Assembly: GCF_024198215.1 (NCBI RefSeq)
Contig: NZ_JAKCFA010000033.1
Span: forward strand, 1 to 64,000
Direction: 5' to 3'
Source of the DNA: Myxococcus qinghaiensis
GTDB taxonomy: Bacteria > Myxococcota > Myxococcia > Myxococcales > Myxococcaceae
DNA length: 64,000 bases
In this document: piece by piece, positions 23,665-31,477 of the stretch
How positions within the stretch are numbered: position 1 is the stretch's first letter
How the letters are laid out: every line of letters starts with the position of its first letter
Made by a program: the position numbers and the translations under genes
Notes under the pieces: model-generated
Told to the model about the DNA's origin: nothing
What the model saw: the letters and a program-made list of their open reading frames with translations, nothing else
Database searches by the model: none

Positions 23665-25037
23665 AAGTCCGTCCTCACAGCCCGCGTCACCAGCTTGTTG
23701 AGCTTGGTGCCCGACGTGGAGATCTCCCTCGCCAAATCCGTCAGTTCCGCCGTCAGACTTTCACGACACTGCTGGATTCTTCTGCAATGCCTCATCGCGT
23801 CCTGCAATCGGCGGAAGATCTCTCGATGGTACTCAACGGGGTGAGGCCCCTTGTGGTCAGGTACGCGGACCCTGTTGACCGCGTCATTGAGGGACATTCC
23901 GGCCCGGTCGAACAGCCTCTGGAATTTGGGGGACCACGGGCCATCGTTATTGAAGGAGTCCCACCATTTGTTCGTGGCGATGTGATGCTCGTGGGCACTG
24001 GTCGCTACGGGCTCGGACGCCACGGCTTGCGTACCGCCTGCCGTCTCCGCGAGAGCCTCCGGGTCCAGGGCGATGGTGATGACGCCTCCCGCTGCCACCG
24101 CCACGGAGGTGACCTGCCCCGCTGCCGACAACCTGAAGCCACCCTGCCCTGCACCCACCAGCGCGGCCTGTGCGGAGCCGGGGAGCGTGGGAATCCGCGC
24201 CGCCAGCGTCTGTGCCGTACCCCCGAGTGCCGCCATCGCCAGCATGACGAACGCGCGCGCGGCGTTCCTTCCCATCACCTCTCCGTACTTCTCTCCCGCG
24301 TCCTGAATCCCATCGAAGCTGGTTGCCTCCTCCACCTCCTTCGCCAACGCCCGCCAGCCCTGGACGAGGCTCCACATCGTGTCCCATCCCAGGTATGCGA
24401 TGAGCGCCACCGTCAGCGTCGCGGCGATGCCCTTCGAAAGCAGGGGCTCGGGCACCAGCCACAAGGCGAAGTAGACCGCTCCCGTCGTGGCGAGCATCGT
24501 CATCATCGACTCCTTGTCCGTCAGCTCCTCCAGGGCCTCGGCCGTTTCGTCCCAGACCGAATCCAGCGCCAGGCGAAAGGCCAGGATGCGCTTGCCCTCC
24601 TCGTCCAGCGTGACGCCCTCGTCCAGCAAGTGAAGGCAGTCTCGGGACTGCTCCTGGCGTTGACACCAGCGTCCGTAGGCACTCGCCAGCTCCGTCTCCG
24701 CGTCCGGCGCTTCGGCCACGAGAAGGCGGCCTCGGCGTGGCTCCTCGACAGAGACCAGTCCCAGGCGTCCCCGCACACGAGTGACGGCACGAGGGGGCTC
24801 GAGGTTGAACAGCCGCATCGCGGTGTCCCTCGGCCGAGAGGGAAGAGGCGCTGTGCTCGCCAACCGCTGGAGCGCCTCGTTGAACTCGTCGGCGTCGAGT
24901 CTCGCAGGCTCATCATCGGTGCGTGGCTCGTAGACGAGAGGCCGTCCTTCGCCCGTATCCAGTCGCACCCCCCTGGAGGCCGCACACCCCGAGCCCATCA
25001 ACACCAGCAGCACCACGGCGCCCCACCGCAGCGTCAT
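23448..25037 (-). CDS. SitA-type lipoprotein toxin with C-terminal AHH/HNH-like nuclease region
   Basis: 529 residues. The lipoprotein signal is MTLRWGAVVLLVLMGSGC (Cys18). The N-terminal body (VRLDTGEGRPLVYEPR) is that of the SitA toxins that Myxococcus passes to kin by TraA/B outer-membrane exchange. Two hydrophobic segments lie at about 175-230. Residues about 345-415 (HEHHIATNKWW, FQRLFDRAGMSLNDAVNRV, GPHPVEYHREIFRRL) look like an AHH/HNH nuclease toxin. The frame then runs 217 bp into the immunity gene; the last 70 or so residues are simply the immunity gene read in another frame, so a frameshift close to the natural stop is likely. ATG 25037 overlaps the stop of a short upstream ORF by 4 nt. 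Confidence 0.65.
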   Translation of the reverse strand: MTLRWGAVVLLVLMGSGCAASRGVRLDTGEGRPLVYEPRTDDEPARLDADEFNEALQRLASTAPLPSRPRDTAMRLFNLEPPRAVTRVRGRLGLVSVEEPRRGRLLVAEAPDAETELASAYGRWCQRQEQSRDCLHLLDEGVTLDEEGKRILAFRLALDSVWDETAEALEELTDKESMMTMLATTGAVYFALWLVPEPLLSKGIAATLTVALIAYLGWDTMWSLVQGWRALAKEVEEATSFDGIQDAGEKYGEVMGRNAARAFVMLAMAALGGTAQTLAARIPTLPGSAQAALVGAGQGGFRLSAAGQVTSVAVAAGGVITIALDPEALAETAGGTQAVASEPVATSAHEHHIATNKWWDSFNNDGPWSPKFQRLFDRAGMSLNDAVNRVRVPDHKGPHPVEYHREIFRRLQDAMRHCRRIQQCRESLTAELTDLAREISTSGTKLNKLVTRAVRTDLWQSDSLSYWMTWGARGAGCWETPRIHRERRWTTHGSSRMVAPLQLQNDSGFPSTIQGALSISHGRMLVAPP

Positions 25038-25135
25038 GCGCCTCTCCCGTCATCGCGACCCTCTCGAGAGTCGAAGTCCATGAAGTACCAAAGCAGCCCC
25101 ATCACACCCAAGGAGCGTGAGAATCGGCGCTGCAT
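25034..25135 (-). CDS. 33-residue ORF translationally coupled to the toxin gene
   Basis: The product starts MQRRFSRSLGVMGLLWYFMD and ends in a charged Arg/Asp/Gly-rich tail. The stop TGA overlaps the toxin ATG (ATGA). AAGGCGG precedes the start at 25135. A similar sequence (SRSLKLMWYFADF) stands immediately upstream of the unrelated secreted-protein gene at 26817, also with an overlapping stop. It may be a leader peptide for translational coupling or a small membrane-associated peptide. No family is recognised. Confidence 0.4.
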   Translation of the reverse strand: MQRRFSRSLGVMGLLWYFMDFDSREGRDDGRGA

Positions 25136-25377
25136 GCCGCCTTGGCGCAGGGTACCTGCACCATGAGTACGGCCCTGCTCGCGCGGAATGAGCCTGCTCC
25201 TGCCCTCCTCCTTCCAGGCCGGGCAGAGCGCCAGGACAGCACAGAGGTCCACTCCCGGACGGCCCAAAACCCGCCCTTCTCCCTCTGAAACCCGAGGGAG
25301 GCGACTCACAGGTCCCCTGGTCGCTTCGAAGTTCTTGCGGTGACGCGACGCTCCCGATATACGGGCCCTCACTTCAC

Positions 25378-25451
25378 GGCCAGGTAGCTCACCTGGTTAG
25401 AGCGGCGGTCTCATAATCCGCAGGTAGTCGGTTCAAGTCCGACCCTGGCCA
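25378..25451 (+). tRNA. tRNA-Met (anticodon CAT)
   Basis: 74 nt. The acceptor arms GGCCAGG (25378-25384) and CCTGGCC (25444-25450) pair fully, with discriminator A at 25451. The D arm contains AGCTC and GGTTAGAGC, the anticodon loop is CTCATAA with CAT at 25412-25414, and the T arm contains GGTTCAAGTCC. CCA is not encoded. Elongator Met is more likely than Ile2 (lysidine) from the overall sequence, but a CAT anticodon alone cannot separate them. Base pair 31-39 is a T-T mismatch. Confidence 0.93.
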
Positions 25452-25453
25452 CT

Positions 25454-25495
25454 GCCCCGGAGTCACTTTCTGAGTGACTCCGGGGCTTTTCTTTT
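25454..25495 (+). terminator. Rho-independent terminator of the tRNA gene
   Basis: A perfect 14-bp stem, GCCCCGGAGTCACT (25454-25467) with AGTGACTCCGGGGC (25473-25486), encloses a 5-nt loop and is followed by TTTTCTTTT. Confidence 0.95.
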
Positions 25496-25549
25496 GCCGG
25501 AATGCTCTCGGCGGCGTGCCCTGTGCTCCGTGTACGCCCCTCCCCTCGC

Positions 25550-25950
25550 CTACGCTGGAAGGATGCGCTCCACGCGAACCAGAGCGCCCTCGTCGTCCAC
25601 GGTGGCCACGAGCTGGAGCGGCATCTCCCCCTCGGAGAGCAGCGACTGGAGCCTCTGCGCCACGGAGTCGACGGCCTCTCTGACCGCGACATCCGGACCT
25701 TCGAGACCGCGCTCGGCATCCTTCAGTCGGGAGCGGAGCTGCCCTTGATGCTCTTCCTCGGTCGACTCCCAGGTCATCCATCCCCCCCTTGAGTGCAGGG
25801 ATGCGCAGCTCGGCCGCTTCGAAGAACTTCTTCTGGCGCTCCGCATGACGCTGCAACGCAAGCCCGCGTCAATCGCGACCTCCTCATCACGCAACCCGCC
25901 GCCACGGCTCCGGCCATCAATCCCAACCCGAATTGAATCCAGCTTTGCAT
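25550..25950 (-). pseudogene. Frameshifted small coiled-coil protein gene
   Basis: Coding-like pieces are spread over different frames. One begins at ATG 25950 (MQSWIQFGLGLMAGAVAAGC, a likely membrane segment). One starts about 25856 (LQRHAERQKKFFEAAELRIP). The last ends at 25550 (SRLKDAERGLEGPDVAVREA, then MPLQLVATVDDEGALVRVER). The last two join near a run of seven G at about 25783-25789. Together they would form a protein of about 130 residues with a membrane anchor and coiled coil. A sequencing error in the homopolymer would give the same picture. Confidence 0.35.
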
Positions 25951-25974
25951 AGGGCCCCCACCGAGGTTCGCGAA

Positions 25975-26109
25975 TCAAAGGAGAGCATCCGGCGCCTCCG
26001 CCTCGGAGACTCCCAGGTCGACGTCGGGCGCGGGCTCGCCCTGGGAATCCAAACAGCCCGGCAGGCCCAATACCACCCAACACGCAACCAACAGCTTGCG
26101 AAGTCTCAT
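25975..26109 (-). CDS. Small predicted lipoprotein
   Basis: 44 residues: MRLRKLLVACWVVLGLPGC, with lipobox Cys19, then an acidic tail (DSQGEPAPDVDLGVSEAEAP). It has a complete signal peptide but no domain. Small acidic lipoproteins of this kind are common in myxobacteria. It may be the intact first gene of a unit with the broken coiled-coil gene that follows it. Confidence 0.5.
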   Translation of the reverse strand: MRLRKLLVACWVVLGLPGCLDSQGEPAPDVDLGVSEAEAPDALL

Positions 26110-26229
26110 CAGCCACGAGACCTGTCAATCCCGTCACACCGGTGCGAGCCCTGAGTCGCGTTCGGATTGACCCATGCACCAGCCCACGGCGTCGGCCCGA
26201 ATCCAGGGCCGACGCCTCACGACATCAGC

Positions 26230-26817
26230 TCAGGAGTCGTAGCCCGTGTAGCCCTGCAGCACGACGACCTTGCGCGTGGCCGGGTAGTACAGCACCGCGT
26301 ACTGAAGGAACTCATGGCAGTTGTGGCAGGGCACTTCCTGCGTGGCAATCCACGCCTGGACCGTCCCACCACTGGCGAAGGAGTCAATGGCCGCCAGCAC
26401 CGCGAGGCCATTGCCGTAGTAGTTCGAGCTCAGGAAGATGCTCTGCGACAACCCGGCGCGGTTGGTGAAGAGGCCATCCTCGGGGAACGGAAACCCCTGG
26501 TTCTGCTCCGACAGCTTGTTCACCACCGCCTGGATGGTGACCGGCGTCGCGGGGCACTGCGGCGTGACATAGGCCTGGATGGTGTCCATGTAATGCCAGG
26601 CACCACTGTTGGAGCCGGCATTCCACGCCACCCGCGTGGGCTCCAGCGAGGACGCGTTGATGGCCGTCAACGACAGCGGCACCGCGGTACATACCTTGGC
26701 CTGTGACGCGGCGAAGCCATCCACCTCCACCAGCGACACGGACTCCCGAACTCCCTCGGCGCTCGCGGCGAACGAAAAGACAGCGGCAGCGGCAACGCAC
26801 ACACGACGAATGTTCAT
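26230..26817 (-). CDS. Secreted hypothetical protein
   Basis: 195 residues from ATG 26817, where a signal peptide starts (MNIRRVCVAAAAVFSFAASA, cut before EGV). The mature part has no recognised domain. It is beta-rich with four Cys, including a tight PCHNCHEF motif near the C-terminus. The start overlaps by one base the stop of a short upstream reading frame (TGATG), which suggests coupling. Confidence 0.7.
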   Translation of the reverse strand: MNIRRVCVAAAAVFSFAASAEGVRESVSLVEVDGFAASQAKVCTAVPLSLTAINASSLEPTRVAWNAGSNSGAWHYMDTIQAYVTPQCPATPVTIQAVVNKLSEQNQGFPFPEDGLFTNRAGLSQSIFLSSNYYGNGLAVLAAIDSFASGGTVQAWIATQEVPCHNCHEFLQYAVLYYPATRKVVVLQGYTGYDS

Positions 26818-26879
26818 CAGGACGCTCCAGGTGAGAAGTCCGCGAAATACCACATCAATTTGAGAGAACGGCTAACAAA
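26817..26879 (-). other. Short reading frame with SRSL...WYFxDF motif upstream of the secreted-protein gene
   Basis: The frame ends in SRSLKLMWYFADFSPGAS, its stop overlapping the next ATG by one base. ATG 26855 or TTG 26858 are the only nearby starts and neither has a clear SD. The resemblance to the 33-residue ORF before the toxin gene is the reason for listing it. Confidence 0.35.
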
Positions 26880-26997
26880 GGTGTCACTTCCACCCCGTGG
26901 GGCGCGGGCCGTTTTGTTGACGAGTCCTCGGAGCGCCCTCCTAATGCCCGGACAGGTCGGTAGCGGCCTGTAGCAGCCACGCCAGGAGGAACCCCCG

Positions 26998-27255
26998 ATG
27001 CAAGATGGAAACGCCAGCCCCCTGAGCCCCGAGCTTCCCGCGTCCCCGGCCACCGCCGAGGGCTCCGTGAATGCACGTGGGCCCGAGGCCGACATCGTCT
27101 CCACCCACGTCCTGGTGCCGGAGGAGCAGGTCCAGAAGCTGCGCGAGCTGGCGCGGCGGACCCGCATCCACCAGAGCGAGTACCTCCGCGAGGCGGTGGA
27201 GGACCTGCTCGGCAAGTACGGCCGAGGCCCCGCGAAGGAAGAAGGCCAGTCGTGA
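26998..27255 (+). CDS. Ribbon-helix-helix DNA-binding protein
   Basis: 85 residues. After a disordered 35-residue N-terminus comes a CopG/Arc-type fold: STHVLVPEEQVQKLRELARR, then TRIHQSEYLREAVEDLLGKY. RHH proteins bind DNA as dimers through the first beta strand and act as autorepressors or antitoxins. AGGAGG at 26984-26989 precedes ATG 26998. It overlaps the next small gene by 4 nt, so the two are probably one functional unit. Confidence 0.75.
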   Translation: MQDGNASPLSPELPASPATAEGSVNARGPEADIVSTHVLVPEEQVQKLRELARRTRIHQSEYLREAVEDLLGKYGRGPAKEEGQS

Positions 27256-27425
27256 CGAGTCGGGCCTTCATGCAGCACGGAGCGCCACCCCGTACGCGCG
27301 AGCACCTGTCCCCCGCGCGGCTGTACGACGTGGAGACGACGCGAGGCCCGCGCGCTCGTCCGGCCTCCGAGCGCCCCACCTCCATCCGCGACGCCATCAT
27401 CCGCTGGTTGGACCAGGAGTTGTAG
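27252..27425 (+). CDS. Small protein coupled to the RHH regulator
   Basis: 57 residues from GTG 27252, whose GTGA overlaps the regulator stop. The product is basic: AFMQHGAPPRTREHL, LYDVETTRGPRARP and a C-terminal TSIRDAIIRWLDQEL helix. No known toxin family is recognised. The coupling and shared operon are the evidence that it is real. Confidence 0.5.
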   Translation: MTSRAFMQHGAPPRTREHLSPARLYDVETTRGPRARPASERPTSIRDAIIRWLDQEL

Positions 27426-27510
27426 GACCGACACACCCGGCCCCTGTCTGGAGGCTGGCGACACGCGCGGGCTAGGCTGGCGGCTTTCCTTCCCTGGAGC
27501 CCCGCACCCC

Positions 27511-27891
27511 ATGCGCTCTTTCTTCCTGACCGTCACCCTCGCCGTCGCCGCCTCCGGCTGTTCCACCACCGGTGGCTTCCAGAAGCTCTACCCCGGCATG
27601 ACGGCGCGGGAAGTCGTGGACGCCATGGGCCAGGGCCCTACCCGGGCGCAGGAGTTCCCCGACAAGTCCACCGCCTGGTACTACGGCGAGGACCGCTGCG
27701 TGCTGATGCGCGATGACAAGCTCGTCGCCAAGTCCACGTCGAAGGACCGCATCGCGGTGGACACCCCCGTCGTCACCATCCGGGACACCGCCAAGGCCCA
27801 GTGCGCGCCGGAGGGCTACGCCGACGAGGGCCACAGCGAGCACCAGGTCGAAACGCCCTTCGGCACCATCAAGCGGAACATCGACCCCTGA
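27511..27891 (+). CDS. Small outer-membrane-assembly-like lipoprotein (SmpA/OmlA-like N-terminus)
   Basis: 126 residues. The lipoprotein signal is MRSFFLTVTLAVAASGC (Cys17). KLYPGMTAREVVDAMGQGP followed by WYYGEDRCVLMRDDKLV has the G-M-[ST]-x-x-x-V-x-x-x-x-G-x-P ... Y-x-x-x-x-x-x-x-F/L pattern of SmpA/BamE-like folds. The C-terminal 45 residues are unrecognised. Confidence 0.6.
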   Translation: MRSFFLTVTLAVAASGCSTTGGFQKLYPGMTAREVVDAMGQGPTRAQEFPDKSTAWYYGEDRCVLMRDDKLVAKSTSKDRIAVDTPVVTIRDTAKAQCAPEGYADEGHSEHQVETPFGTIKRNIDP

Positions 27892-27906
27892 CGCCGTGAA
27901 GCCGCG

Positions 27907-27925
27907 CCCGCGAGCACCTCGCGGG
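27907..27925. terminator. Hairpin between convergent genes
   Basis: CCCGCGAG (27907-27914) pairs with CTCGCGGG (27918-27925) around a 3-nt loop, between the stops of convergent genes. There is no T-run, so it would need Rho or act as a bidirectional roadblock. Confidence 0.4.
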
Positions 27926-27927
27926 GC

Positions 27928-28992
27928 TCACGTCGTGGGCGCGGGGGCTTCGCCTTCCTTCTCCAGCTTGCCCGCGATGTCCTTGAAGGACATGTGTCCC
28001 AGGGACATGAGGAGGATGCCGAAGCCCACCGTCTGCACCGTCTGCGCGAACCACAGCACGTTGGCGTAGGCCAGCCCGCTGGCATTCACGACGGTGGCGG
28101 GAAGGAAGAGGCTCAGGCCCACCTTGCAGGCCGCCTGGAACGTGCCGACCATGCCGGGCGCCGCGGGAATCATCAGCCCCACCACCAGCACGCACAGCAC
28201 CACGTACGCCTGGAAGAGCGACAGCTCCATGGGCTGGCACGCGGTGCCGGCCGCCACGCCCGAGCAGTCGAAGGCGTTGGCCAGCAGCACCATGCCAAAG
28301 CCGTTCAGGCCCCAGTAGCCGAAGGTGAAGAGGAAGAAGAGCGCCACCTGCCTGGCGTCGGGCAGCTGCCGCATGGCGCCCACGAAGGTGTCGACGACAT
28401 CCGCCACCTTGTCGGCCAGGCCCGGAGCGAGGCGGCCCACCGTCGCGCGCACCAGGCCCACGGTGCGCTCCTGCTGCCACAGCCCGACGAGGAGGAAGAG
28501 CAGCCCGCCGCCGAACACGGCGAACATCAGCCACGAGCCCAGCTTGACGTAGCGGACCTCGGGCGTCTCGTTGGGGACGAAGAAGAGCAGCACGCGCATG
28601 GACGAGGCGACGAAGAGGCCGTCGACGATGCGCTCCAGCACCACGGACGTCATCGCGGCGCTGCGGCGGATGGAGCTGCGCTGGGCGATGAGGAAGGGCC
28701 GGGCGAACTCCCCCAGGCGGAACGGCAGCACCAGCAGCATCATGAAGCCGATGCCGGAGGCCTCGTTCAGCTTGCGGAAGGGGATGCGCTCCATGCCCGA
28801 CAGCAGGCTCCCCCAGCGCAGCGTGCGGAACACGTGGATGGCGAAGAGGCAGCCGAAGTACGGCACCAACCAGACGTAGTTGGCCGACTTGAGGCTGGCG
28901 AGCTGGGTGCCCCAATCGGTGTCCCGGAAGGCCCACCACAGGAAGAGGACGGTGACCAGCAGGCTGGCTGTGAGCTTGACGGCGCGTTTCAC
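27928..28992 (-). CDS. Flippase-like integral membrane protein (lysylphosphatidylglycerol-synthase TM family)
   Basis: 354 residues from GTG 28992 with about eight membrane segments. Motifs of the LPG_synthase_TM family are clear: LKSANYVWLVPYFGCLFAIH, LPFRLGEFARPFLIAQRSSI, SVVLERIVDGLF and MIPAAPGMVGTFQAACKVGL. Such proteins without the catalytic domain are thought to move lipid-linked substrates. It is the third gene of a unit with YacG and a CpsB-type phosphatase (17 bp gap), consistent with an envelope role. The start is uncertain: no good SD is visible. Confidence 0.8.
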   Translation of the reverse strand: MKRAVKLTASLLVTVLFLWWAFRDTDWGTQLASLKSANYVWLVPYFGCLFAIHVFRTLRWGSLLSGMERIPFRKLNEASGIGFMMLLVLPFRLGEFARPFLIAQRSSIRRSAAMTSVVLERIVDGLFVASSMRVLLFFVPNETPEVRYVKLGSWLMFAVFGGGLLFLLVGLWQQERTVGLVRATVGRLAPGLADKVADVVDTFVGAMRQLPDARQVALFFLFTFGYWGLNGFGMVLLANAFDCSGVAAGTACQPMELSLFQAYVVLCVLVVGLMIPAAPGMVGTFQAACKVGLSLFLPATVVNASGLAYANVLWFAQTVQTVGFGILLMSLGHMSFKDIAGKLEKEGEAPAPTT

Positions 28993-29009
28993 GGCGGCCG
29001 GGTATACCG

Positions 29010-29741
29010 TCAGTCGTGGTCGGACTCCAGCGACTCTCCCGCCAGGAGGTGGGATGGGTTGCCCCGAAGGAGGCGGCTGGATGCCTCCTCCCCCACCCTG
29101 CTCCTCAGCTCCCCGAGCGCCCGGCCCACCCACTCCCGCGCGCCCACGGGGCCGTGCAGGTCCGTGGCGGCCACGGCGTAGAGGCCGTCGTCCAGGAAGG
29201 CCCGGGCCAGCTTCTTCGCCAGGGGGCCATAGCGGCCAATGAGCGCCCCCACGTCGAGCTGCAGGTGGGCGCCCGCGCGCACGGCCTCCGCGGCGCGGCC
29301 CTTGCGCTCGAACTCCAGGCACCGCTCGGGATGGGCGATGAGGGGCACCACGCCCTTGGTGCGGATGCGGAAGAGGATGTCCGGAAGCGCGGGAACGGGC
29401 GCGGTGTAGGGCAACTCCACCAGCGCCACGCGCCCTCCGCCCAGCATGCGCGCCGAGGGTGTCCCCAGGCCGCGCAGGAAGGCGTCATCCAGGAGGTTCT
29501 CCGCGTTGCGGCCGAGCGACAGCGGGATTCGCGCGTGCTCCAGCGCGGCCGTCAGCTCCGCGAGCCGGGCCTCCACGACGTCGACGGGCGCGTACTCGGG
29601 GCGGGCGTGAGGGCTGGGCGCCACGGTGGAGAAGCCCAGGTCGACCAGCGCGCGCGCCATCTCCAGCGCGTCCTCCAGCGTGCGTGCGCCATCGTCCACG
29701 GCGGGCAGCAGGTGGCAGTGCAGGTCGACGAAACCGCTCAC
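29010..29741 (-). CDS. CpsB/YwqE-type protein-tyrosine phosphatase (PHP fold)
   Basis: 243 residues. It begins FVDLHCHLLPAVDDGARTLE, the metal-binding HxHxLPxxDDG motif. Further metal ligands are in APSPHARPEY, RNAENLL (E), LIAHPERC and ATDLHGP. These Mn-dependent phosphatases reset tyrosine kinases that control polysaccharide export. No such kinase is adjacent. Its ATG overlaps the YacG stop (ATGA). Confidence 0.88.
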   Translation of the reverse strand: MSGFVDLHCHLLPAVDDGARTLEDALEMARALVDLGFSTVAPSPHARPEYAPVDVVEARLAELTAALEHARIPLSLGRNAENLLDDAFLRGLGTPSARMLGGGRVALVELPYTAPVPALPDILFRIRTKGVVPLIAHPERCLEFERKGRAAEAVRAGAHLQLDVGALIGRYGPLAKKLARAFLDDGLYAVAATDLHGPVGAREWVGRALGELRSRVGEEASSRLLRGNPSHLLAGESLESDHD

Positions 29742-29947
29742 GCATCCTCGCGCTGGCGGTCGGGGTGGCTGCCGGAGGGCAGCTCATCCTCCGTCTGCTC
29801 GGCCTGGCGGTCGGGCATCCGGTACTCCTCCCCCAACCACCGCCCCAGGTCCACGGCGCGGCAACGCCGGGAACAGAACGGGAAGGCCGGGTTCTCGGCC
29901 CTCGGAGGGGCCTGCTTCTTACAGATGGGACACGTAATGGTGCTCAT
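29738..29947 (-). CDS. yacG: DNA gyrase inhibitor YacG (zinc-finger protein)
   Basis: 69 residues with the YacG zinc finger: CPICKK (Cys6, Cys9), then FPFCSRRCRAVDLGRWLGEE (Cys25, Cys29) and EYRMP. In E. coli YacG binds GyrB and inhibits gyrase. Length and motif order are those of the family. It heads the phosphatase-flippase gene group. Confidence 0.92.
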   Translation of the reverse strand: MSTITCPICKKQAPPRAENPAFPFCSRRCRAVDLGRWLGEEYRMPDRQAEQTEDELPSGSHPDRQREDA

Positions 29948-30031
29948 GATGGGCCAGTCCTTAGATATGCCTTGAGGCTCTCGCGGGCCAGGACGTTTCG
30001 TGCCCGCTCGCCCCAGGGAGAGGTCCGCGCC

Positions 30032-31021
30032 ATGAAGGTCATGCGAATCACCGAGCCGGGAGGCCCCGAAGTCCTCGCGGAGGAGGAGCGCCCCGAGCCC
30101 ACGCCCGGCCCCGGCGAGCTGCGGGTGCGCGTCCGGGCCACCGCCCTCAACCGCGCGGACCTGCTCCAGATTCGCGGGCGCTACCCCGCCCCGCCGGACG
30201 TGGCCCCGGACGTGCCCGGCCTCGAGTACGCGGGCGAGGTCGTCGCCGTGGGCCCCCGCACGCGCCGCTTCAAGGTCGGTGACAGGGTGATGGGGCTGGT
30301 GGGCGGCGGCGCCTGGGCGCAGATGCTGCTCACGCACGAGCGCGAGGCCCTGGCGATGCCGGAGGGCATGGACTTCACGGACGCCGCCGCGCTGCCCGAG
30401 GCGTACCTCACCGCGTACGACGCGCTGGTGCTCCAGGGGGGCTTGAAGCCGGGGGAGACGGTGCTCGTGCACGCGGTGGCCAGCGGCGTGGGCTCCGCGG
30501 CGGCGCTGCTGTGCCGGGCCTCGGGCGCGCGCGTGGTGGGCACCGGACGCAACGCGGCCAAGCTGGCGCGGGCCTCCGAGTGGGGCGTGGCGCGCACGGT
30601 GCTGTGCGAGTCGTCCCCCCCGCGCTTCGCGGACGCCGTGCGCGAGGAGACGGGCGGCCGGGGCGCGGACCTGTGTCTGGACCTGGTGGGCGGGGACTAC
30701 GTGCCGGAGTCGCTGCAGGCCCTGGCCCCTCGGGGACGGATGATGCTGGTGGGTCTGGTGGCAGGACTCCAGGCCGACCTGAACCTGGGGCTGCTGCTGA
30801 CGAAGCGGCTGAGCCTGACGGGCACGGTGCTGCGCAGCCGCCCCATGGAGGAGAAGATGGCCCTGACGCAGAGCGCGGAGCGCCACCTGCTCCCCTTGTT
30901 CCGCACGGGCGCGCTGCGGGCCGTGGTGGACGCGGTGCTGCCCAAGGCGGAGCTGCGTCAGGGATTGGAGCGCATGGCGCGCAATGACTCGGTGGGCAAG
31001 CTGGTGGTGCGCTGGGAGTGA
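30032..31021 (+). CDS. Quinone oxidoreductase / zinc-independent alcohol dehydrogenase (PIG3-like)
   Basis: 329 residues, MDR superfamily. Motifs: ALNRADLLQIRGRYPAPP, PGLEYAGEVVAVG, the nucleotide loop VLVHAVASGVGSAAALLCRA, and MMLVGLVAG. The structural and catalytic zinc ligands of alcohol dehydrogenases are absent. It likely reduces quinones with NADPH. ATG 30032 follows GGGAGAGG. The C-terminal GTVLRSRPMEEKMAL stretch is typical of the PIG3 subgroup. Confidence 0.9.
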   Translation: MKVMRITEPGGPEVLAEEERPEPTPGPGELRVRVRATALNRADLLQIRGRYPAPPDVAPDVPGLEYAGEVVAVGPRTRRFKVGDRVMGLVGGGAWAQMLLTHEREALAMPEGMDFTDAAALPEAYLTAYDALVLQGGLKPGETVLVHAVASGVGSAAALLCRASGARVVGTGRNAAKLARASEWGVARTVLCESSPPRFADAVREETGGRGADLCLDLVGGDYVPESLQALAPRGRMMLVGLVAGLQADLNLGLLLTKRLSLTGTVLRSRPMEEKMALTQSAERHLLPLFRTGALRAVVDAVLPKAELRQGLERMARNDSVGKLVVRWE

Positions 31022-31049
31022 GCGGGGCCCGTTGCATGCCATCGCGCTG

Positions 31050-31427
31050 ATGAAGGCGCGCGACGCGCTTGTCGGCATCTCGATGAACGATGCCGGCAAG
31101 ACGTTCGGCCCGGCGATTGTCGCCGTGGCCACGCTCGTCTGCGCGCGGTGGTTCCTCAGGCCCGACCCTCGGATTGGAATGGCTTGTCTGGGTATCGCCA
31201 CATGCAGACTCGCAACCGACAACCACTGTCAGTCAATGGTGGATGACCTCCATGCCCTCACGTCTGAGATTGTCATTTCCGCTGGCGTGGCCTTTTTCGC
31301 GCAGCTGATGGAATGTCGTGACGCAGCAACGCGATGCATCAGCCCCTGGGAGGTCACCTCCCCGTGTCGTGGAACGCCGCGCACGGTCCTTGACGGCGCC
31401 AGGCGCGGCGACTTAGCTGAAGACTGA
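31050..31427 (+). CDS. Doubtful small ORF
   Basis: An open frame of 125 codons with a possible membrane segment (FGPAIVAVATLVCARWFL). Codon use is less GC3-biased than in its neighbours, no SD is visible and no family is recognised. It may be non-coding. Nothing else is seen between the oxidoreductase and the next lipoprotein gene. Confidence 0.25.
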   Translation: MKARDALVGISMNDAGKTFGPAIVAVATLVCARWFLRPDPRIGMACLGIATCRLATDNHCQSMVDDLHALTSEIVISAGVAFFAQLMECRDAATRCISPWEVTSPCRGTPRTVLDGARRGDLAED

Positions 31428-31477
31428 ATCACCCCTCAACTCACGGATTCGCCGCACACGTGCGGCCCGGGAAGGCA

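Noticed and set aside
27071..27475. 134-codon plus-strand frame over the RHH gene
   Set aside because: Out of frame with the RHH protein and the coupled small ORF, which have an SD and an overlapping start/stop.
29738..31222. 494-codon minus-strand frame ending in YacG
   Set aside because: Only the last 69 codons are YacG. The rest is antisense to the quinone oxidoreductase, and ATG 29947 is the natural start.
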